This document shows, piece by piece, positions 1 through 5,735 of a stretch of 10,058 nt of DNA. Every line of letters starts with the position of its first letter. The stretch's first letter is position 1. Source of the DNA: Desulfobacterales bacterium (GTDB taxonomy: Bacteria; Desulfobacterota; Desulfobacteria; Desulfobacterales; JASFBJ01); contig JASFBJ010000123.1 in assembly GCA_030149585.1 (NCBI GenBank), positions 1 through 10,058 on the forward strand. Reading direction: 5' to 3'. The notes under the pieces are model-generated. The model was given only the letters and a program-made list of their open reading frames with translations. It ran no database searches and was not told where the DNA came from. Both the position numbers and the translations under genes were made by a program.

Positions 1-74
1 TTACCATGATCTATGTGTCCGATTGTTCCCACATTCACATGCGGCTTCGTCCTTTCATATTTCTCTTTTGCCAT
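1..74 (-). CDS. tuf: Elongation factor Tu, N-terminal fragment (runs off left edge)
   Basis: EF-Tu is the GTPase that delivers aminoacyl-tRNA to the ribosomal A site. Only the first 24 codons and two bases of the next are inside the window. They read MAKEKYERTKPHVNVGTIGH, followed by I-D-H-G. This is the typical EF-Tu N-terminus, ending in the start of the P-loop (GHIDHGK), which binds GTP phosphates. The start is fixed by homology and by a strong Shine-Dalgarno, GGGAGG at 83-88, 8 nt from the ATG. It is the last gene seen of the rpoBC-str cluster and follows rpsG directly, with no fusA between them. Identity as EF-Tu is close to certain; whether the gene is complete cannot be seen. Confidence 0.97.
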   Translation of the reverse strand, partial: MAKEKYERTKPHVNVGTIGHIDHG

Positions 75-191
75 TATTTGATCCTCCCTGTGTTTCGCGG
101 GCTGCCAATTTATATAATATTATATATTTTTAATTATTTAGCTGAAATATAGATTATACTATTTAAAAACCATCTAAATAAAATAATAAAA
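75..191 (-). promoter_or_regulatory. rpsG-tuf spacer with possible weak promoter(s)
   Basis: This 117-nt, very AT-rich spacer separates rpsG from tuf. On the minus strand it holds two exact TATAAT hexamers, at 153-158 and 119-124. Neither has a good TTGACA-like box 16-18 bp upstream (the best hexamers are TTATTT and TTTCAG), and in such AT-rich DNA TATAAT can arise by chance. No hairpin with a U-tract is seen, so tuf is probably also reached by read-through from rpsG. The spacer holds no fusA remnant. Confidence 0.3.
83..88 (-). promoter_or_regulatory. Ribosome binding site of tuf
   Basis: GGGAGG on the minus strand lies 8 nt upstream of the tuf ATG. It is among the strongest Shine-Dalgarno matches in the window, which fits a very highly expressed protein. 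Confidence 0.85.
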
Positions 192-662
192 CTACCAGCG
201 AAAATGTGCGAAAGCCTTATTTGCCTCAGCCATTTTGTGAGTATCCTCTTTTTTCTTTATAGATGCCCCGCGCCGATTAAACGCATCCAGAAATTCACCA
301 GCCAGTTTACCGGCAAAGTCTTTTTCAGACCGTTTTCCGGCAAAATTAATAATCCAGCGAATACCTAAGGCTGTTCGGCGGGAAATGCGAATTTCAGTGG
401 GAACCTGATAAGTTGATCCTCCAACCCTGCGGGATTTAACCTCAACGACCGGCTTAACATTCTCAAGTGCCTGTTCAAACACTTTTATTGGATCTTCTTT
501 CGTTTTTTCTTTTATAATATTAAATGCTTTATACAGCAATGATTCAGCAATACTTTTCTTCCCATCCCGCATAATAGAGCTTATAAACCTGGAAACCAGA
601 ACACTGTTGTATCTAGCATCAGGAATGATAATGCGCTTTGCAACTTCTCTTCTTCTGGGCAT
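192..662 (-). CDS. rpsG: 30S ribosomal protein S7
   Basis: S7 is a primary 16S rRNA binding protein that nucleates assembly of the 30S head and lines the E site next to the mRNA exit. The product has 156 residues, the usual bacterial length. It starts MPRRREVAKR and ends KKKEDTHKMAEANKAFAHFRW-like (residues 136-156), the conserved S7 C-terminus. The beta-hairpin that reaches the E-site tRNA is visible around residues 76-90 (VKSRRVGGSTYQVP). The first Met is the only sensible start; its Shine-Dalgarno is poor, just GGTG at 669-672, 6 nt upstream. This fits translation coupled to or controlled through the upstream rpsL spacer. The gene lies 79 nt after rpsL and 117 nt before tuf. In E. coli, S7 represses translation of its own operon; here that is only an inference. 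Confidence 0.98.
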   Translation of the reverse strand: MPRRREVAKRIIIPDARYNSVLVSRFISSIMRDGKKSIAESLLYKAFNIIKEKTKEDPIKVFEQALENVKPVVEVKSRRVGGSTYQVPTEIRISRRTALGIRWIINFAGKRSEKDFAGKLAGEFLDAFNRRGASIKKKEDTHKMAEANKAFAHFRW

Positions 663-668
663 TAGTTA

Positions 669-672
669 CACC
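669..672 (-). promoter_or_regulatory. Weak ribosome binding site of rpsG
   Basis: GGTG, 6 nt upstream of the rpsG ATG, is the only Shine-Dalgarno-like sequence. The preceding 40 nt are almost all A and T. It is clearly weaker than the sites of rpsL and tuf, which is odd for a ribosomal protein gene unless initiation is coupled to rpsL translation. Confidence 0.45.
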
Positions 673-700
673 ATTTTTTTTAAATATTTTTGCAATTATT

Positions 701-732
701 AATAGTCTATTTTATATTTGGTTAAGACTATT
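701..732 (-). promoter_or_regulatory. Inverted repeat in the rpsL-rpsG spacer (possible S7 target)
   Basis: AATAGTCT at 701-708 and AGACTATT at 725-732 form a perfect 8-bp inverted repeat with a 16-nt AT-rich loop. In the mRNA the stem starts 9 nt after the rpsL stop codon and ends 38 nt before the rpsG ATG. There is no U-tract directly after it, so it does not look like an intrinsic terminator. In E. coli the rpsL-rpsG intercistronic RNA is the binding site for repressor S7. A similar role here rests on position only; a processing stem or chance are alternatives. Confidence 0.4.
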
Positions 733-741
733 TGACTGAAA

Positions 742-1113
742 CTATTTCGGTTTTTTTGCACCGTACTTGGATCTGCCCTGTTTTCTGTCCTCAACACCCA
801 GAGTATCTAATGTACCCCGTACGATATGATATCTGACACCAGGTAAATCCTTGACCCTGCCACCTCTTACCAGTACAACCGAGTGCTCCTGCAAGTTATG
901 TCCGATCCCGGGAATATATGCCGTCACTTCAATACCGGAAGTTAATCTTACCCTGGCGACTTTACGCAAGGCTGAATTCGGCTTTTTAGGCGTAGATGTA
1001 TACACCCGAGTACAAACCCCCCGTTTCTGGGGCGCTCCCTTTAGAGCCGGAGTGTTTGTTTTCTTCTTAATACGCTTGCGACCCTTTCTTACTAACTGGT
1101 TTATAGTCGGCAT
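742..1113 (-). CDS. rpsL: 30S ribosomal protein S12
   Basis: S12 sits at the decoding centre of the 30S subunit and controls the accuracy of codon recognition. The product has 123 residues, the usual length. It starts MPTINQLVRKGR and carries the conserved TPKKPNSALRK loop (residues 41-51) and GGRVKDLPGVRYH (84-96). Lys43 and Lys88, where changes commonly give streptomycin resistance, are the wild-type residues. Asp89, the residue methylthiolated by RimO in many bacteria, is present. The ATG at 1113 is chosen over an in-frame ATG at 1164. It matches the family N-terminus and follows a strong Shine-Dalgarno (AAGGGGAG, 1117-1124), whereas the 17-residue extension resembles nothing in S12 and starts where a promoter is predicted to end. 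The gene lies 131 nt downstream of rpoC and 79 nt upstream of rpsG. Confidence 0.98.
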   Translation of the reverse strand: MPTINQLVRKGRKRIKKKTNTPALKGAPQKRGVCTRVYTSTPKKPNSALRKVARVRLTSGIEVTAYIPGIGHNLQEHSVVLVRGGRVKDLPGVRYHIVRGTLDTLGVEDRKQGRSKYGAKKPK

Positions 1114-1116
1114 AAA

Positions 1117-1124
1117 CTCCCCTT
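1117..1124 (-). promoter_or_regulatory. Ribosome binding site deciding the rpsL start
   Basis: AAGGGGAG on the minus strand ends 3 nt before the ATG at 1113; its AAGGGG part is 5 nt away. It supports this ATG over the in-frame ATG at 1164, which has no purine-rich site at the right distance. Confidence 0.8.
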
Positions 1125-1165
1125 CTATTATTTGAAACTCTCTAAACTGATTTGCAAAAACCATT

Positions 1166-1194
1166 CTTGTATATTTATCTTAATTGAATGTCAA
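1166..1194 (-). promoter_or_regulatory. Candidate sigma70-type promoter for rpsL-rpsG-tuf
   Basis: A perfect -35 box TTGACA lies at 1189-1194 on the minus strand. With a 17-bp spacer the -10 would be TACAAG (1166-1171, 4 of 6 consensus). With a 15-bp spacer it would be TATACA (1168-1173, also 4 of 6). Transcription would start near 1160, leaving a 5' leader of roughly 45 nt before rpsL. The -35 match is the best in any spacer of this window, but the -10 is imperfect. It suggests the str genes can be transcribed separately from rpoBC, in addition to read-through. Confidence 0.5.
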
Positions 1195-1196
1195 GT

Positions 1197-1210
1197 GTTT
1201 TATATAAAAC
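1197..1210. promoter_or_regulatory. Perfect 14-bp palindrome just upstream of the rpsL -35 box
   Basis: GTTTTATATAAAAC reads the same on both strands. It ends 2 bp from the TTGACA box of the candidate rpsL promoter. It could be an operator for a dimeric regulator, an UP-like AT-rich element for the RNA polymerase alpha subunits, or a chance palindrome in AT-rich DNA. No matching second copy was noticed in the other spacers. Confidence 0.35.
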
Positions 1211-1244
1211 TATGTTGTTTTTTTTCAGACTGCAGATAAAATAT

Positions 1245-4200
1245 CTAGTCAATTCTCACGCCACTATGCACAGCAACCCCGGTTCCAGCAGGAATTAATC
1301 GCCCCATAATAACATTTTCCTTAAGACCTCGCAGGGTATCAATTGCTCCCATTATACTTGCACCTGTTAATACTTTGGTTGTTTCCTGAAAAGAAGCTGC
1401 TGAAATAAAACTGTCGGTACTTAAAGATGCCTTGGTAATACCTAAAATTAAAGGCACTGCCGTGGCAGGCTGCTTTCCTTTATCAATAATCTCCTGATTG
1501 ATTATCGCAAACCGTTTTTTATCTACCTGCTCATCAAGAATAAAATCAGAATCGCCGATATCAGTCACCTTCACCCTTCGCATCATCTGACTGACAATGA
1601 CCTCAATATGTTTATCATTGATTCTAACGCCCTGCAGCCTGTATACCTCTTGAACTTCATCTACAAGATAACGTGCTAAAGCAACATCACCCTTAATAGT
1701 TAAAATGTCCTGGGGAACAGACGAACCACTAACCAGGGCTTCACCGGCCCTGACATAATCACCATCGTAAACATTAATATGCTTACCCTTGGCAATTAAA
1801 TAGTCCTTTTCCTCTCCGATATCCACGGGCTTTATTGTAATTCTTTGCTTTCCTTTTTTGGTGGCCTTGGCGATTGAGACATATCCATCAATTTCAGAAA
1901 GGACAGCCACTTCCTTTGGTTTGCGAACCTCAAAAAGTTCCGCCACTCTCGGCAAACCGCCTGTTATATCTTTTGTTTTCGTTGTTTCTCTGGGCAACTT
2001 GGCTATAACATCGCCGGCCTTAACTTCATCTCTATCTGCGACCATAAGAATCGCTCCCACTGGTAAAAAATAGCGGGCCTCCCCGGGAGAACTTACGAGT
2101 TTCAAGGTTTTTTTACTTTTCCCTTTAATTGAAATACGGGGTCGTTCTTCACCGGATTTCGATTCCATAACAGTCTGGCTGGATTTAAGTGTAACCGGAT
2201 CCACCTTTTCGTGCAAAGTTTTCCCCAAAAGAAGATCTCCGAATTTAACTGTTCCATCAACCTCAGTGATAATTGGAGTTGTAAAGGGATCCCAGGTGGC
2301 CAGAAGGTCGCCGGTTTTAACCTTCTGACCGTCATTTACCAGAAGATGCGCCCCATAAATTACCTGACAGCGTTCACGTTCACGACCTGCTGCTCCCATA
2401 ATGGCAAACTCACCGCCACGCCGATTCATCACAACAAACTCATTATCTTTAATCTTCACTATATTCAAATTGTCATATTTTATAACGCCATCTGTCCTGG
2501 CCTTGATATCCGCCTGTTCGACCCTGCGACTGGCAGTACCACCGATATGAAAAGTTCTCATGGTCAACTGAGTCCCTGGTTCACCAATAGATTGGGCTGC
2601 CAGAATCCCGATTGCCTGACCAATTTCCACTGGCCTGCCATGGGCCAAATCTCGACCATAACATTTAATACATATTCCGTTTTTGCTTTTACAGGTTAAA
2701 ACAGATCTGATGTTTACAGAGGTAATACCGGCATCTTCAACCAGGCGTACAACTGCTTCATCAATATCATCACCTGATTTGACCAGGACTTCGTCTGTAA
2801 AAGGATCATGAATATCCTCATTTACTACTCTTCCCAGAATCCGATCGCCTATCCGCTGTATAACCTCGCCACCTTCCATCAGGGGCTCAACATCAACTCC
2901 CATCATAGTGCCACAGTCCTGTTCAACGATAGCACAATCCTGAGCCACATCAGCCAGTCTGCGAGTGAGGTATCCTGAATTGGCTGTCTTTAGCGCTGTA
3001 TCTGCAAGGCCTTTACGTGCACCATGAGTAGAGCTGAAATACTGCAACACTGAAAGCCCTTCTCTGAAATTAGCCATAATCGGTGTTTCAATAATTTCAC
3101 CTGATGGTTTGGCCATTAAGCCACGCATTCCAGCCAGCTGCCGCATTTGATCCTTACTGCCCCTTGCCCCGGACTCAGCCATCATATAAATCGGATTGAA
3201 ACTCTCATCATAAACAGGGTTTCCATCCTCATCCTGAACCGGCCTTCCATCTGCATCCAGATGAGGCGTTTTTTTCATGGCCTCCATCATTTCATCGGCA
3301 ACATCATCAGTTGCTTTTGCCCAGATATCAACGACCTTATTATATTTTTCACCCTGCGTGATCAGACCTTCATTATATTGTTTATTAATCTGGGTAACTT
3401 TATCTTCTGCCTGACTACAAATATCCCATTTTGTGTCAGGGATAAGCATCGCGTCAATGGATATTGAAAGTCCGCCCTTAGTCGAATATTTATAGCCGAT
3501 ATCCTTTAATCGATCCGCTAGAATTACTGTGGCTTTATTTCCTAAATTTCGGTAGGCAAAATCGATTAATTCGCGTAACGCACCTTTATCCATGACCTGA
3601 TTAACGGAATCAAAAGGAATTCCCGGACGTTTTTCCAAAACCTTGAAAAGATGATAGGATTCGCCAATTAATATAATACTGCTGGTCTGACCTGGTTTAA
3701 GGGCAAAAAGCCGATCAGTATCATCGGGCAGAGCGTTAAATATACGCTGAAATTCATCAGCTCGTAACAGCCCAAGATCACTACCGGTTTTGCTATTCGT
3801 GCTCATAGGATAAGACTTGATCATTTCACTAAAATCCTGACCATCTTCCAGCTTCTTTAAAATTTCCTCAGCTGTGGTCTTATCTTCAACCTCAATATGA
3901 TGCATAACCATAATACTGTCTTTGGGAATAACTTCCCACAGCAAAATTCGGCCGGCAGTTGTTTTCTTTCGCTCCCCGTCAATTCTGACGAATATCGATG
4001 TATGTAAATCCAGAGCCTTGGAATCGTATGCTGATCGAACCTCTTGCATATTGGAAAAAATTTTACCATCGCCCATTGTCCCCTTTATTGTTCTGGTCAT
4101 ATAATAAATTCCAAGAACAATATCCTGACTCGGTACAATTATGGGGCTGCCATTGGCTGGAGAAAGAATGTTATTACTGGCGAGCATCAGCACCCTGGCT

Positions 4201-5636
4201 TCAATCTGTGAGGTAACTGAAAGAGGAATATGAACCGCCATCTGATCTCCATCAAAATCGGCATTAAATGCAGTACAAACCAGCGGATGCAGCTGAAGAG
4301 CCTTGCCTTCAATCAAGGTCGGTTCAAATGCCTGAATTCCCAGGCGATGCAGGGTCGGTGCCCGGTTAAGCATAATAGGATACTCTTTGACTACTTCGTC
4401 CAGAGTATCCCAAACAACCGGCAACTCCTGTTCCACCATTTTTTTCGCACTTTTAACAGTAGAAACCTCTTCTTTTTGTTCCAGACGATAATAAACAAAT
4501 GGCTTAAACAGCTCCAAAGCCATTTTTTTTGGTAATCCACATTGATGCAACCGAAGATTTGGCCCAACAGTAATAACCGTCCGGCCGGAATAATCAACCC
4601 GTTTACCAAGCAAATTCTGCCTAAAGCGCCCTTGTTTTCCTTTTAAAGTGTCACTTAGAGATTTTAAAGGCCTCTTATTGGTTCCGGTAATTGCCCGGCC
4701 ATGACGTCCATTATCAAAAAGAACATCGACAGATTCCTGTAACATACGTTTTTCATTACGAATGATTATATCCGGAGCCTTTAAATCAACCAGGCGTTTC
4801 AAGCGGTTATTACGGTTTATAACCCTTCGATAAAGATCATTCAGGTCAGAAGTTGCAAACCGCCCACCCTCTAAGGGCACTAAGGGCCTTAAATCAGGCG
4901 GTAAAACCGGAATAACATCCATAATCATCCAGGCTGGATTCAATCCGGAACGCCGAAAAGCATCAACGATTTTAAGCCGTTTGGATAATTTTTGCCGTTT
5001 GGCCATTGATCCTGTAGCCTGGATTTCAGCTCTTAACTGGTGATATAAAGTCTCTAAATCTATATCTTCAAGCAGTTTTTTTACTGCTTCAGCCCCAATG
5101 CCGGCCTCAAAATTAGAACCATAAGTTTCTATGGCTTCATAATATTTTTCATCTGAAAGCAGCTGGCATTTGGCAAGTGGGGTCTCTTTTGGATCAATGA
5201 CAATATAATTATCAAAATAGAGTACCTTTTCCATATTTTTCAATGTCAAATCAAGCAGATTGCCCAATTTACTAGGTAAACTTTTTAAAAACCAGATATG
5301 AGAAACCGGGGTGGCCAGTTTAATATGACCCATCCTCTCACGCCTGACTTTTGACTGAATAACCTCAACCCCGCATTTTTCACAGACAACGCCCCTGTGT
5401 TTCATCCTCTTATATTTACCGCAGTTACATTCATAATCTTTGGTAGGGCCAAATATTTTTGCGCAAAACAGACCATCCCTTTCCGGTTTGAAGGTTCGAT
5501 AATTTATAGTCTCTGGTTTTTTAATTTCACCAAATGACCAGCCTAAGATATCTTCAGGAGAGGCCAAAGCAATCTGAACTCCGGTATAACGCCTTGGATC
5601 AGTTGGTTTTGCAAAAAAATCGTATAATGTTTCCAT
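1245..5636 (-). CDS. rpoC: DNA-directed RNA polymerase subunit beta' with an internal parvulin-like domain
   Basis: Beta' is the largest RNA polymerase subunit and holds the catalytic Mg ions. Of 1463 residues, these elements are visible in order: zinc site 1 (Cys70, 72, 85, 88); the catalytic loop NADFDGDQ with Asp460, 462, 464; an extra parvulin-like domain at about 573-672; the bridge helix (about 823-845); zinc site 2 (Cys908, 982, 989, 992); and the trigger loop (Met1026, Arg1027, His1030), split by an SI3-type insert at about 1037-1222. E. coli beta' is 1407 residues; without the extra domain this protein would be about 1363. Everything needed for catalysis is present and in frame. An acidic imperfect repeat (DADGRPV/DEDGNPV, 794-808) precedes the bridge helix. 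The ATG has AGGA 7 nt upstream (5644-5647). The gene lies 99 nt after rpoB, in the same operon. Confidence 0.98.
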   Translation of the reverse strand: METLYDFFAKPTDPRRYTGVQIALASPEDILGWSFGEIKKPETINYRTFKPERDGLFCAKIFGPTKDYECNCGKYKRMKHRGVVCEKCGVEVIQSKVRRERMGHIKLATPVSHIWFLKSLPSKLGNLLDLTLKNMEKVLYFDNYIVIDPKETPLAKCQLLSDEKYYEAIETYGSNFEAGIGAEAVKKLLEDIDLETLYHQLRAEIQATGSMAKRQKLSKRLKIVDAFRRSGLNPAWMIMDVIPVLPPDLRPLVPLEGGRFATSDLNDLYRRVINRNNRLKRLVDLKAPDIIIRNEKRMLQESVDVLFDNGRHGRAITGTNKRPLKSLSDTLKGKQGRFRQNLLGKRVDYSGRTVITVGPNLRLHQCGLPKKMALELFKPFVYYRLEQKEEVSTVKSAKKMVEQELPVVWDTLDEVVKEYPIMLNRAPTLHRLGIQAFEPTLIEGKALQLHPLVCTAFNADFDGDQMAVHIPLSVTSQIEARVLMLASNNILSPANGSPIIVPSQDIVLGIYYMTRTIKGTMGDGKIFSNMQEVRSAYDSKALDLHTSIFVRIDGERKKTTAGRILLWEVIPKDSIMVMHHIEVEDKTTAEEILKKLEDGQDFSEMIKSYPMSTNSKTGSDLGLLRADEFQRIFNALPDDTDRLFALKPGQTSSIILIGESYHLFKVLEKRPGIPFDSVNQVMDKGALRELIDFAYRNLGNKATVILADRLKDIGYKYSTKGGLSISIDAMLIPDTKWDICSQAEDKVTQINKQYNEGLITQGEKYNKVVDIWAKATDDVADEMMEAMKKTPHLDADGRPVQDEDGNPVYDESFNPIYMMAESGARGSKDQMRQLAGMRGLMAKPSGEIIETPIMANFREGLSVLQYFSSTHGARKGLADTALKTANSGYLTRRLADVAQDCAIVEQDCGTMMGVDVEPLMEGGEVIQRIGDRILGRVVNEDIHDPFTDEVLVKSGDDIDEAVVRLVEDAGITSVNIRSVLTCKSKNGICIKCYGRDLAHGRPVEIGQAIGILAAQSIGEPGTQLTMRTFHIGGTASRRVEQADIKARTDGVIKYDNLNIVKIKDNEFVVMNRRGGEFAIMGAAGRERERCQVIYGAHLLVNDGQKVKTGDLLATWDPFTTPIITEVDGTVKFGDLLLGKTLHEKVDPVTLKSSQTVMESKSGEERPRISIKGKSKKTLKLVSSPGEARYFLPVGAILMVADRDEVKAGDVIAKLPRETTKTKDITGGLPRVAELFEVRKPKEVAVLSEIDGYVSIAKATKKGKQRITIKPVDIGEEKDYLIAKGKHINVYDGDYVRAGEALVSGSSVPQDILTIKGDVALARYLVDEVQEVYRLQGVRINDKHIEVIVSQMMRRVKVTDIGDSDFILDEQVDKKRFAIINQEIIDKGKQPATAVPLILGITKASLSTDSFISAASFQETTKVLTGASIMGAIDTLRGLKENVIMGRLIPAGTGVAVHSGVRID
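3621..3920 (-). other. Parvulin-type PPIase-like domain inserted in the beta' pore region
   Basis: Residues 573-672 of beta' have no counterpart in E. coli beta', where the text runs directly from the VPKG motif to LPYSIVNQ; here VIPK and IPFDSVNQ flank the extra segment. The segment follows the parvulin (rotamase, PpiC/SurA/PrsA) order. First comes a strand with His580-Ile-x-Val, then a helix TAEEILKKLEDGQDFSEM (588-605). Next are the GSDLG turn (618-622), pocket positions Phe629 and Phe633, FALKPGQ (644-650), and the last strand YHLFKVLEK (661-669) with His662. The spacing DLG to Met/Phe pocket (7 and 11 residues) and PG to His (13 residues) matches canonical parvulins. Differences are a six-residue extension before FALKPG, Ser or Met where catalytic Cys/Asp usually stands, and Glu659-Ser660 instead of Phe-Gly before Tyr-His. 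Assignment is by motif recognition, not by a search; enzymatic activity is open. Confidence 0.87.
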
Positions 5637-5643
5637 ATCTAAT

Positions 5644-5647
5644 TCCT
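5644..5647 (-). promoter_or_regulatory. Ribosome binding site of rpoC
   Basis: AGGA (within TTAGGAATT on the minus strand) lies 7 nt before the rpoC ATG and supports this start. The 99-nt rpoB-rpoC spacer also has a short CCGG-TTTGT-CCGG self-complementary stretch just upstream, too weak to call a terminator. Confidence 0.65.
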
Positions 5648-5735
5648 AACCCGGACAAACCGGAAAAGATAAACAATCAAATTTAATGTTGTTAAGGAAC
5701 GAAGACGAATTCAGGTATCGAACGTCGGTCAATTA

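Noticed and set aside
119..158. A definite tuf promoter
   Set aside because: Two TATAAT hexamers occur, but without -35 partners and in DNA so AT-rich that they are expected by chance. Listed only at low confidence.
1114..1164. Longer S12 with 17 extra N-terminal residues starting at an ATG at 1164
   Set aside because: The extension matches nothing in the S12 family, lacks a Shine-Dalgarno, and overlaps the predicted -10 and transcription start. The internal Met at 1113 has a strong ribosome binding site and the family N-terminus.
1232..1250. Terminator after rpoC
   Set aside because: The only stem just past the stop codon is AGATA-TTT-TATCT, five weak base pairs with no U-tract. It does not qualify as an intrinsic terminator, so read-through into rpsL is likely.
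2211..2699. Open frame of 162 codons on the plus strand
   Set aside because: It lies wholly antisense to conserved rpoC, shows no family motifs, and is a by-product of codon use in beta'.
3621..3920. The extra beta' segment as a misassembly, intein or mobile insertion
   Set aside because: Length is a multiple of three with no stop. The flanks join at the expected alignment point. There are no intein splice motifs (no Cys/Ser start or His-Asn end) and no terminal repeats. Codon style looks like the surrounding gene.
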